Part shown: in pieces, positions 1-7,761 of the stretch
Numbering within the stretch: the stretch's first letter is position 1
Layout: each line of letters starts with the position of its first letter
Assembly: GCF_900177665.1 (NCBI RefSeq)
Contig: NZ_FXAW01000003.1
Span: 336,655 to 400,654, forward strand
Origin: Marivirga sericea
GTDB lineage: Bacteria > Bacteroidota > Bacteroidia > Cytophagales > Cyclobacteriaceae
Reading direction: 5' to 3'
Length of the DNA: 64,000 nt
Made by a program: the position numbers and the translations under genes
Notes under the pieces: model-generated
What the model was told of the DNA's origin: nothing
Seen by the model: only the letters and a program-made list of their open reading frames with translations
Database searches by the model: none

Positions 1-720
1 TTGCCCTAATTTCACATAATCACCTTCTTTGACCTTTTTTTCAGTTACATAGCCTGAAAAATCTGCTCTTAATTGAAATTGCTCTTTAGGTTTGCCTGAA
101 GCAATAATACTTTCTATTTGAGCATCCGTCAATTTCCAGTTTTTCAATTTTTCTTTAGACGCTTCAAAAAGACTTGGCTGATTTTCTTTGTCTTTGTTAG
201 CCTGCAACAATTCCTCTTGAGCTGTTAATAATTCAGGAGAATAAAGAAGTGCTACCACTTGCCCTTTTCGCACATACTCACCTTCGTAATTTACTTTTAA
301 ATCTTCTATCCTTCCCGCGAAATGTGCGACTTGTGAATATTTTAATCGCTCATCGGCTTGAATCTTGGCAGTCAGTCGAATATCCTTTTCAACAGCATTT
401 CGCTCAACGATTGTTGTGCTCACCTGAGCCAACTCCATAGCAGTAGCAGACATGCTGACGGCCTCTGGATCAAGAACCGATCCGTCTGCTTTATTTACTG
501 GAATTAAATCCATCCCGCAAATTGGGCAATCACCCGCTTCGTTTTGTCTCACAGAGGGGTGCATCGAGCAGGTCCAGACTTCAGGTGAGGATTTTTCGAT
601 TTGCTGATTATTCGATGTGCTGGTTTCTTGATCTGATGATGAGCTGATGAGGTAGCCAATAACAACACCTAGCACTAAACTTATCAGAATTGTAATGATT
701 ACAGATTTATTGATTTTCAT
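1..720 (-). CDS. cusB: CusB-like RND efflux periplasmic adaptor, N-terminal part (3' end outside window)
   Basis: This is the first 240 codons of a membrane-fusion/adaptor protein that links an inner-membrane RND pump to an outer-membrane channel. An N-terminal membrane anchor (about residues 5-25) is followed by a heavy-metal-binding domain near residues 48-72, with the pattern W-T-C-S-M-H-P and C-P-I-C-G-M-D. A barrel-sandwich/lipoyl-like region and the start of the alpha-hairpin follow. The ATG (718-720) overlaps the TGA of the upstream four-helix-bundle gene (ATGA), so translation is probably coupled. The channel and pump genes upstream on the same strand make this the adaptor of a Cu(I)/Ag(I) efflux system. 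The metal-binding domain is typical of CusB-like proteins; substrate is inferred. Confidence 0.9.
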   Translation of the reverse strand, partial: MKINKSVIITILISLVLGVVIGYLISSSSDQETSTSNNQQIEKSSPEVWTCSMHPSVRQNEAGDCPICGMDLIPVNKADGSVLDPEAVSMSATAMELAQVSTTIVERNAVEKDIRLTAKIQADERLKYSQVAHFAGRIEDLKVNYEGEYVRKGQVVALLYSPELLTAQEELLQANKDKENQPSLFEASKEKLKNWKLTDAQIESIIASGKPKEQFQLRADFSGYVTEKKVKEGDYVKLGQ

Positions 721-1070
721 GATTTCAATTTTTTGCTAGTGGAAATAATCTTTGTCAGTAACTTTTGAATAGAAAGTAACATTGCTTTCATTTCAATATT
801 CGGATTTGGATATTTTTCTGCTTTTTCGCAGAGCAACAACCAATAATCAGTTTCTTCAGCTTCTTTATGTGAAATTTTTAATTTATGGATAAAGTCTGCC
901 CTACTCTCACAACTTTGAGCTTCTCTTATATTTGCGCCTATACTTGTACCCGCTTTCAATAATTGTCTTGCAATAACATATTTTCTTCTCTCCTCAAGTA
1001 ATTCTGAATAGTTTATAATCTGTAATGCAAATTCAAAACTTAGTTCTAATACTTCATTTCTTTTTTCCAT
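717..1070 (-). CDS. Four-helix bundle protein (23S rRNA intervening-sequence protein family)
   Basis: A 117-residue, highly helical charged protein. The run R-K-Y-V-I-A-R-Q-L-L-K-A-G-T-S-I-G-A-N-I and the later E-A-Q-S, K-I-S-H-K-E-A-E-E-T and Y-W-L elements are the signature of the four-helix bundle/S23 family. These proteins were first found in insertions of 23S rRNA genes, and their role is unknown. I use the ATG at 1068-1070 because AAAGGA lies just upstream; an in-frame start further up (1091) lacks this. It sits inside the Cus efflux operon between the channel and adaptor genes and overlaps the adaptor start by an ATGA, which is an unusual place for this family. Confidence 0.85.
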   Translation of the reverse strand: MEKRNEVLELSFEFALQIINYSELLEERRKYVIARQLLKAGTSIGANIREAQSCESRADFIHKLKISHKEAEETDYWLLLCEKAEKYPNPNIEMKAMLLSIQKLLTKIISTSKKLKS

Positions 1071-1165
1071 AATTAATCCTTTATAAATCAAGCATTATAT
1101 TTAAATGGACCTTACCGATACAGAACAGTTTAATCATCAACACATCAGCATATTGAAACATCATC

Positions 1166-2422
1166 TCATCTATTTATTAAATAATTATACTTTTCTATTT
1201 TAATATTAAATTCAGCTTCAGCTGTTGCTTTTAGCTTTCGATACTTTAGAAACTGCTGTTGTATGCGCAGCACTTCTTCAAAATCAGTACCTGATGCCGA
1301 ATACGTTTTCCAAAGAATTTCTAAAGTGCTTTCTGTTTTTTTGACTTGGCGCTCATACAAATTCATTAATTCAAGCTGTTTCTTGATCTCAAAAAGAGTA
1401 GTTTCATAATCTGTATCTAACTGATTTTTTAGATTTTGCTTTTGCAACTCAAAGCTTTCCTGCATGAGCTGAGCTTCTTTTTTTTGAGCAGTATATTTCT
1501 TTCTAAAAATGGGCAAACTAATGCTGACCATTGGCATCAAAATATCTTTACCGTTGTCAGCCAAATCCATATCCTGTCTTTCTCCTACTATCACATAATC
1601 TAAACCAAGCCCAATCTTTGGTAAGCCTTGTTTCTGAGCTAAGCTTTCATTTGCTTCAGCTGCCTGCTTTTTATATTCCAGCATTTGAATCAAGGGGTGA
1701 AAATCAAATAATGAGTCTTTAACTAAGGAAGGCTCAAAATCAATTGCATTTAAGGTCTCGGGAATCTCTACTTCAACTTCTTTGTTGATGACATTTTGAA
1801 ATGCCGTAATTAGTGGTTTTTCTTTCTGTTCCAGTATTTCAAGATTTGTCTTAGCGTCTTCCATCATAATATCTACTCTGAGCACATCTACCATCGTGCC
1901 TTTTGAGCTACTGAATTTTCGTTCAGCTAATGATTTATATGAATTGAGAATTTCAATATTCTCTTTTTCTATTTGCTGTAGTTTTCGCAGTTCATATAAT
2001 GGGTAGTAAGCGGAAGCCACTTCCCAATACAATTTGTTGCGTACGTTCAGAAAAGACTGAAATTTAGATTCTGCTTCTAAGGCAACCACATTTTCCTGTG
2101 ATTTCAGCGTACCAAACCAGGGGAACATTTGCGTTAAGCTAAAGCGTGCCAGTTGTGGTCCCACCCGAGTCTCCACAGGAGATACAAAATATCCGATGGA
2201 TAAGTTAGGCTCTGATAGAGAAGATGCTTGAGGCAGCTTCTGTAGTGCTGCTTCGTAAGCTTTATATTCAGCCTGCAATTTAGGATTGTTTTCTACTGCG
2301 ATTTTGAAAAAAGAATCTAGCCTATTCGTGCTATCCTGACCAATTGCGGAAAACGATAGCAATTGCAAAAAACAAGTCGATAGAAGTATACTGAAATATT
2401 TTAAAATATATAGATGTCTCAT
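1166..2422 (-). CDS. TolC family outer-membrane efflux channel (CusC-like)
   Basis: A 418-residue protein with a signal peptide (cleavage near residue 29, after F-S-A-I-G) and two outer-membrane-efflux (OEP) repeats of long coiled-coil helices. The features L-P-Q-A-S-S-L-S-E-P-N-L-S-I-G-Y and Q-M-F-P-W-F-G near residues 70-105 are typical of the metal-efflux branch of the family. It forms the trimeric outer-membrane duct for the RND pump. The gene lies 11 bp after cusA and 95 bp before the four-helix-bundle gene, all in one direction, so it is part of the same operon. Confidence 0.88.
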   Translation of the reverse strand: MRHLYILKYFSILLSTCFLQLLSFSAIGQDSTNRLDSFFKIAVENNPKLQAEYKAYEAALQKLPQASSLSEPNLSIGYFVSPVETRVGPQLARFSLTQMFPWFGTLKSQENVVALEAESKFQSFLNVRNKLYWEVASAYYPLYELRKLQQIEKENIEILNSYKSLAERKFSSSKGTMVDVLRVDIMMEDAKTNLEILEQKEKPLITAFQNVINKEVEVEIPETLNAIDFEPSLVKDSLFDFHPLIQMLEYKKQAAEANESLAQKQGLPKIGLGLDYVIVGERQDMDLADNGKDILMPMVSISLPIFRKKYTAQKKEAQLMQESFELQKQNLKNQLDTDYETTLFEIKKQLELMNLYERQVKKTESTLEILWKTYSASGTDFEEVLRIQQQFLKYRKLKATAEAEFNIKIEKYNYLINR

Positions 2423-2433
2423 TTTTGCTTACT

Positions 2434-5400
2434 TTAAAGTTCTTTCTTTTGGGATTTTTTTATTTTAATTTCCTCCTTTAATGCATAAAGCACTGGTATC
2501 AAAAAGTATGTTAAAGATGCCATTAACATTCCACCAAAAGCCGGAATTGCCATCGGAACCATGATATCAGAACCTTTGCCAGTTGAGGTTAGAATGGGCA
2601 GCAAAGCGATAATGGTAGTCGTTGAAGTCATCACAGCAGGTTTAATCCGCTTTTCACCTGCTTCTATCACCGCCTGTTTAATCCCCTTGATATTATCTGT
2701 TTTGTTTTTATCAAAACTTTGATCCAAGTAAGTCGCCATTACCACGCCATCATCTGTAGCAATTCCAAACAGTGCAATAAATCCTACCCAAACTGCTACA
2801 CTCAAATTAACCGTGCTGATTTGGAACAATGACCTGAAATCGATATCAAACCATTCAAAATTGAAAAACCAATCTTGCCCATAAAGCCAAAGCATGATAA
2901 ATCCTCCACTGAATGCTAAAGCAATTCCCGAAAACACCATGAGGCTAGTCAGAACTGATTTAAACTGAAAATAAAGTATCAGAAAAATAACAAGCAGAAC
3001 AATCGGCACAATTATAGATAACCTCTTCTCGGCACGCACTTGATTTTCATAGCTTCCAGAGAATTTATAATTGACACCTTTGGGTACTGTTAATTCGCCC
3101 GAATCAATTTTCTCTTGAATCAAATTGCGGGAATCCTCCACAGCCGTCACTTCAGCAAAACCATCCTTCTTATCAAATAAAACATATCCAACCAGAAAGG
3201 TATTTTCACTTTTTATCGCCTGCGGACCTCGTTCATACTCAATATCTAAAATTTGTCCTAGTGGTATCTGAGCCCCAGTTGAAGTAGAAATCAACATTCG
3301 AGAAAGTTCCTCTGGATTTGCCCGTAGCTCTCTTGGATATCTCACTCTTACAGGAAAACGCTCTCTGCCTTCCACTGTGTTGGTAATGGTCATTCCTCCT
3401 ATAGCCGTTCCGATAAATTGTTGAACATCTTCTATCGTTAGGCCATAGCGAGCAATTTCTTCTCGATTAATGTCCAAGAGCATATAAGGCTTCCCAACAA
3501 TTCTGTCCGCAAAAACTGCTTCTGATTTAACAGAAGGCACCTCTTTCAGAATATTCTCCAACTGCAATGAAAAAAATTCGATGGTTCTTAATTCAGGTCC
3601 AAAAACCTTGATACCCATTGGCGCACGCATACCGGTTTGAAGCATTACCAGTCGCGTTTCAATAGGTTGAAGCTTGGGAGCTGATGTCACTCCCGGGATT
3701 TTAGTAACCTGAGCAATTTCATCCCATATATCATCCGGACTCTTGATATGCTGTCTCCAGTTTCGGAAATATTGCCCGTCAGAATCGGGGATTAGATAAC
3801 TTTCGAATTCCCCTCCAATTTGTTTTGCAATTTTATCCTCCAACTCTTTTTCAAAGACTTTTCCATCTCCATCGGTAAAATTTCTTTCCTTAGGATCAAA
3901 AAATATTTTCACTTCACTTTCCTCTGAACTTAAACCCAGTCCTGCTAATTTATCAGCAGTGTTGATGTGAAATTCATCACTTGAATTGACTTTGAATCTT
4001 TGCCTTTTTCCTTTCTGATTCAAAATGTATTCAGGCTTATAATTAATAACATTCTCAAACATGGAAACTGGCGCGGGGTCAAGAGCAGATTCCACCCTTC
4101 CCAACTTACCGACCGTAAGTTCAACTTCTGGAATATTGGTCAACATCATATCAAGCTGACCTAAGACTTCTCTGTTATATTCTACTCCAGAATGAGGCAT
4201 TGAAGTCGGCATCAACAAAAAGCTCCCTTCATCTAAAGAAGGCATAAATTCCTCTCCTATTCCTGGAAAGGTCTCAGTTATAGATGTCCAGCCGCTTGTT
4301 TCACTTACATCCCAACCTACTTTCTCAAAACCTGAAGCTATAAATCCAAAAACAGTGCTAAAGCCTAACCAGATTACAATTCCTAAGAGAATAAAAAAGC
4401 TTGGAATGGCGAGGAAAGTCTTTTTATTATCTAAACAGAGACCTAAAATATTTTTATAATAGGTTTCAATTAAAATAAATAAAGACAAAATAATACCGAC
4501 AACCACTGCTACAAAAATGAAATTGCTGATGAGCGACTTAGCAGGCCCCAGTGGCAGCCAGTACTTGGCCAGCAGCCATAAAACGGCAAATGTTGCGATG
4601 ATTAAATCGGAGTGTTTTAAAATCCACTTAAGGAAATTAGGTGACTGAATCTCCTTTTTTACTACTATTTGATTTACTAATCCAAATAATCCGAAAAGCA
4701 GTACTACTACTCCTGCCCACGTATAGCTGAATATCAAACCTATTAATCCTACTAAAATCAAAGCAGGATTTGCGAATTTCTTCAACCACTTATTCTCAAT
4801 CTTAAATCCAAAGAAAACATGAGCCAATGCTGGCAAGATTAATAAGCTTACGACCAATGCTGCCACTAAGGCAAAAGTCTTGGTAAAAGCCAAAGGACTG
4901 AATAATTTACCTTCCGCTGCTTGAAGGGTAAATACTGGAATAAAGCTGACAATGGTGGTAGAAACTGCTGTTAATATAGCACCTGAAACTTCTGACGCAC
5001 CATTATAAATGGTATCAATTAGTTTTTGGTCTTTGGGGGCATCATCCAGATGTTTGATAACATTTTCCGTGAGGATAATACCCAAGTCGACCATGGTACC
5101 AATAGCAATAGCAATACCCGAAAGTGCAACGATATTAGCATCCACTCCAAAATAGCGCATAGCTATGAAAACCATTAATACGGCTATGGGTAATAATGAA
5201 GAAATCAAAATAGAGGCACGCAACCGGTAAACCATGATGGTAATCACCAAAATGGAAATCAAGATTTGCAAGGTCAGTGCATCTTCAAGCGTTCCTAGTG
5301 TTTCATAAATCAGTTCGGACCGGTCATAAAATGGGACGATAGTCAATTTACTAATTCTTCCATCAGACAAGGTCTTAGTAGGCAAACCAGGCGAAATTTC

Positions 5401-6375
5401 ATCAATTTTATCTTTTACGTTATTGATTACTTGCAAAGGATTAGCACCATACCGGGCTACTACAACACCCCCTACTACTTCTGCACCGTCTTTATCCAGA
5501 ATACCCCTTCGACTTGCTGGACCTATTGAAACTTTTGCAATATCTTTAATTCGGATGGGAGTATTATCGACCACAGCTACCACTGCAGCTTCTATATCTT
5601 CTATATTTTCAATATAGCCCAATCCCCTCACCAGATATTCCGCCTGATTGATTTCAATGGTTTTTGCCCCTACGTCACGATTGGAATTCTTGACAGCACT
5701 CATCACTTTCGTAAGCGAAATATTATAAGCTCTTAGTGCATCAGGGTCGACATCTACTTGATATTCTTTCACAAAGCCACCGATTGAAGAAACCTCTGAA
5801 ACATCTTCAGCAGCATTTAAACCATATTTTACATAAAAATCTTGAACTGTACGAATTTCATGCAAATCCCATCCACCAGTAGGGTTTCCATCTTCATCCC
5901 TACCTTCAATGGTATACCAATATACCTGACCTAAAGAAGTAGCATCAGGCCCGAGCGTAGGCTGAACAGCTTCCGGTAAAAGACCGCTAGGAATTGAATT
6001 CAATTTCTCTAGAATTCTGGAACGAGTCCAATAAAATTCTTTACTCTCATCAAAAATGAGATAGATGCTCGAAAACCCAAAAATGGATGAACTTCTGATG
6101 GTCTTCACGCCGGGAATTCCCAACAAATAAGTAGTCAAAGGATATGAAATTTGGTCTTCTATATCCTGAGGAGAACGACCAGGCCATTCGGTGAATACGA
6201 TTTGTTGATTTTCGCCATAATTGGGAATAGCATCAACAGGAACCGGGTCTGAAGGCAGCATATTTACATTCCAACCGAAAGGCGCCACTACAATACCCCA
6301 TGCTACTAATACAGTTAAGAGTAAAAAAGTGACTAACTTATTATATAAGAAAAATTTGATGATTCGATTTAACAT
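2434..6375 (-). CDS. cusA: CusA-type heavy-metal RND efflux pump, enlarged
   Basis: A 1313-residue inner-membrane proton-driven pump of the heavy-metal efflux (HME) branch of RND transporters, expected to expel Cu(I)/Ag(I). Family marks include A-I-P-N-Y near residue 49, W-P-G-R-S-P-Q-D-I-E-D-Q-I-S-Y-P-L near 64-80, and the proton-relay segment G-I-A-I-A-I-G-T-M-V-D near 420. The second porter half holds G-E-E-F-M-P-S-L-D-E-G-S-F. It is about 265 residues longer than E. coli CusA. The extra sequence lies mainly between about residues 528 and 705 and adds several hydrophobic segments. Operon neighbours are the channel and adaptor genes. Confidence 0.93.
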   Translation of the reverse strand: MLNRIIKFFLYNKLVTFLLLTVLVAWGIVVAPFGWNVNMLPSDPVPVDAIPNYGENQQIVFTEWPGRSPQDIEDQISYPLTTYLLGIPGVKTIRSSSIFGFSSIYLIFDESKEFYWTRSRILEKLNSIPSGLLPEAVQPTLGPDATSLGQVYWYTIEGRDEDGNPTGGWDLHEIRTVQDFYVKYGLNAAEDVSEVSSIGGFVKEYQVDVDPDALRAYNISLTKVMSAVKNSNRDVGAKTIEINQAEYLVRGLGYIENIEDIEAAVVAVVDNTPIRIKDIAKVSIGPASRRGILDKDGAEVVGGVVVARYGANPLQVINNVKDKIDEISPGLPTKTLSDGRISKLTIVPFYDRSELIYETLGTLEDALTLQILISILVITIMVYRLRASILISSLLPIAVLMVFIAMRYFGVDANIVALSGIAIAIGTMVDLGIILTENVIKHLDDAPKDQKLIDTIYNGASEVSGAILTAVSTTIVSFIPVFTLQAAEGKLFSPLAFTKTFALVAALVVSLLILPALAHVFFGFKIENKWLKKFANPALILVGLIGLIFSYTWAGVVVLLFGLFGLVNQIVVKKEIQSPNFLKWILKHSDLIIATFAVLWLLAKYWLPLGPAKSLISNFIFVAVVVGIILSLFILIETYYKNILGLCLDNKKTFLAIPSFFILLGIVIWLGFSTVFGFIASGFEKVGWDVSETSGWTSITETFPGIGEEFMPSLDEGSFLLMPTSMPHSGVEYNREVLGQLDMMLTNIPEVELTVGKLGRVESALDPAPVSMFENVINYKPEYILNQKGKRQRFKVNSSDEFHINTADKLAGLGLSSEESEVKIFFDPKERNFTDGDGKVFEKELEDKIAKQIGGEFESYLIPDSDGQYFRNWRQHIKSPDDIWDEIAQVTKIPGVTSAPKLQPIETRLVMLQTGMRAPMGIKVFGPELRTIEFFSLQLENILKEVPSVKSEAVFADRIVGKPYMLLDINREEIARYGLTIEDVQQFIGTAIGGMTITNTVEGRERFPVRVRYPRELRANPEELSRMLISTSTGAQIPLGQILDIEYERGPQAIKSENTFLVGYVLFDKKDGFAEVTAVEDSRNLIQEKIDSGELTVPKGVNYKFSGSYENQVRAEKRLSIIVPIVLLVIFLILYFQFKSVLTSLMVFSGIALAFSGGFIMLWLYGQDWFFNFEWFDIDFRSLFQISTVNLSVAVWVGFIALFGIATDDGVVMATYLDQSFDKNKTDNIKGIKQAVIEAGEKRIKPAVMTSTTTIIALLPILTSTGKGSDIMVPMAIPAFGGMLMASLTYFLIPVLYALKEEIKIKKSQKKEL

Positions 6376-6454
6376 AAAAAACCATTGATTTAAACACAGA
6401 AATAGTAATCGAGGGAAGTATTCCTTCGATCAATCGTTTAAAACAATGGTAGTA

Positions 6455-6886
6455 TTAAATCAAAAAGCTTTGGTACAGTACTTGTAGTGGTGCTTTATAG
6501 AGTGGGGGGCTATCAAATATCTGAATTGTTGACTGCGCCTGAGATTCTAATGGATTGGAAAATAAGTAATTTACCAAAACATATATTACAGAAACGAAAG
6601 AAGATCCTGTTTTTAAAATAGAGTTACTTTCTTTTTGTTGCTGAGCATCATCAACCGATACTTTTTGAGTTTCTGTTTTACAGCAATCTGCTTTGTCTGT
6701 TTCATGCTTATGGCAAGGAGGCATTTCTTTATCCTTTGCATGATGAGTGCAGTGTTTATCCTTTTCCGCAAAGGCTACTTCCTGAAGTACGTCACCACAA
6801 TAATGTTTATACATTACTGCACCAAGACTGGTACTGAGTATCAGTACAGAAAGCAGAATATCTAATATGGATTTTTGTTTAAACAC
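6455..6886 (-). CDS. HYC_CC_PP-type Cys/His-rich small membrane or secreted protein
   Basis: A 143-residue protein with one N-terminal hydrophobic segment (about residues 8-26). It has the motif H-Y-C-G-D near residue 28, a Cys/His-rich stretch (C-T-H-H, P-P-C-H-K-H, D-C-C-K) in the middle, and S-P-P near the C-terminus. This H-Y-C / C-C / P-P pattern defines a small Bacteroidota family of unknown function. Many thiols and imidazoles suggest metal binding in the periplasm. The start is GTG at 6884-6886. It is the first gene of the Cus efflux operon, 79 bp ahead of cusA, so a role in copper sensing or delivery is inferred. Confidence 0.75.
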   Translation of the reverse strand: MFKQKSILDILLSVLILSTSLGAVMYKHYCGDVLQEVAFAEKDKHCTHHAKDKEMPPCHKHETDKADCCKTETQKVSVDDAQQQKESNSILKTGSSFVSVIYVLVNYLFSNPLESQAQSTIQIFDSPPLYKAPLQVLYQSFLI

Positions 6887-6961
6887 AATTTTCAGTTACG
6901 TTCGTAAATTTAAAAGGTTTTATCGGGAATAAAAAAATATAATCTATTGAATAGCAACAAT

Positions 6962-7402
6962 CTACATTTTATTGATCATCTGCTTTACATGTTGATCAGC
7001 TGTAAACATATTTTCATATACCGCTTTAATTCTCTGTTCCTTATCCATCAAATAGGTGATCCTTCTGTTCATCCCAATAACAGGAATGGTAGCTTTATAT
7101 AGTTTCGCCACTTTTCCTTTTGGGTCACTCAATAATTCAAATGGTAATTTATTCTCTTTTTTGAATTTCTGATGAGATGAAATGGTATCCTGACTAATAC
7201 CGACCACCTTCACATTCAAATCTCTAAACTCTGAAAAAGCATCTCTAAATTCGCAAACCTCGGCTGTACAAACTTTGGTAAAATTTTTTGGATAGAAAAA
7301 TAAGATAATCGGTTCACCAGATTGTTCTGTTAATTTAAAAGTATCTCCGGAAGTAGATGCTAATTCAAAATTCGGTGCTTGTTGTTGTTCTTTTAATGGC
7401 AT
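6962..7402 (-). CDS. bcp: Peroxiredoxin, BCP/PrxQ family
   Basis: A 146-residue thioredoxin-fold peroxidase that reduces hydrogen peroxide and alkyl hydroperoxides in the cytoplasm. The active-site stretch F-Y-P-K-N-F-T-K-V-C-T-A-E-V-C near residues 36-50 holds the peroxidatic Cys and a second Cys five residues later, the PrxQ arrangement. V-V-G-I-S-Q-D and L-L-S-D-P-K-G-K-V-A follow, as in the family. The usual P-G-C is replaced by K-V-C. The protein stands alone; a promoter-like TAnnTTTG lies 54-61 bp upstream. Confidence 0.9.
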   Translation of the reverse strand: MPLKEQQQAPNFELASTSGDTFKLTEQSGEPIILFFYPKNFTKVCTAEVCEFRDAFSEFRDLNVKVVGISQDTISSHQKFKKENKLPFELLSDPKGKVAKLYKATIPVIGMNRRITYLMDKEQRIKAVYENMFTADQHVKQMINKM

Positions 7403-7455
7403 AATAAACTTTTTATATCTACTTCAAACTATTTCAAGGGTAAATGGTTATACGG

Positions 7456-7463
7456 CAAAGTTA
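7456..7463 (-). promoter_or_regulatory. Putative -7 element of the peroxiredoxin gene
   Basis: TAACTTTG on the minus strand matches the Bacteroidota -7 consensus TAnnTTTG, 54 bp upstream of the ATG. No good -33 TTTG is seen at the usual 19-21 bp distance. Confidence 0.45.
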
Positions 7464-7504
7464 TTTTAGATAATAATTTAGTTTTCATGTTCAATTAGGT
7501 TTGG

Positions 7505-7534
7505 CAACACGTTGAGAGACGTGTTGTTTTTTTT
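7505..7534 (+). terminator. Rho-independent terminator-like hairpin with no plus-strand gene in front
   Basis: An 8-bp perfect stem (CAACACGT and ACGTGTTG around a 6-nt loop) is followed by eight T residues on the plus strand. The nearest genes on both sides are on the minus strand, so it would end an unannotated plus-strand transcript of at most about 100 nt. Confidence 0.5.
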
Positions 7535-7630
7535 ATGACCAATTTAATGGAGCATTAGATTTTTTGTCTAAATGATAAATGAATTATAAATTCGTATTCA
7601 ATTGCGTTATGACTTTTTGAATCATTCTTT

Positions 7631-7671
7631 TTTTCTTTTGTCTTGAAGCTAAAGAAACAATAATTCAAGCC
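7631..7671. repeat. Degenerate dispersed intergenic element, copy 1
   Basis: A segment with the layout T-rich, CTTTTGTCTTGAAGC, AAAGAAACAA, then ATTCAAG. It resembles 10768-10805 in layout (CTTGA, AAAGAA-CAA, TCAAG). Both lie in gaps next to the AddB-like gene. I recall similar CTTGA...AAAGAAACAAAAAATCAAG sequences from gaps of other Bacteroidota genomes; that is memory, not a search. Confidence 0.35.
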
Positions 7672-7761
7672 TTCATATATTTCTGACGCTATTGAGAATA
7701 AGTACCGATTCTACTAATAGATTACAGTATTGTCACTAAATCTATTATAAAACAGGCTTTT

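Larger units (their letters stand above)
7403..7761. other. Intergenic region with promoter, orphan terminator hairpin and repeat-like element
   Basis: A 359-bp gap. It holds the likely promoter of the peroxiredoxin gene (7456-7463, minus strand), a strong plus-strand hairpin with T-tract (7505-7534), and an AT-rich stretch at 7631-7671 that resembles another gap sequence at 10768-10805. I see no convincing reading frame. Confidence 0.5.

Noticed and set aside
6635-6865. Hydrophobic plus-strand frame opposite the HYC_CC_PP gene
   Set aside because: The minus-strand frame has a family motif and operon context; the plus-strand frame is its antisense shadow.
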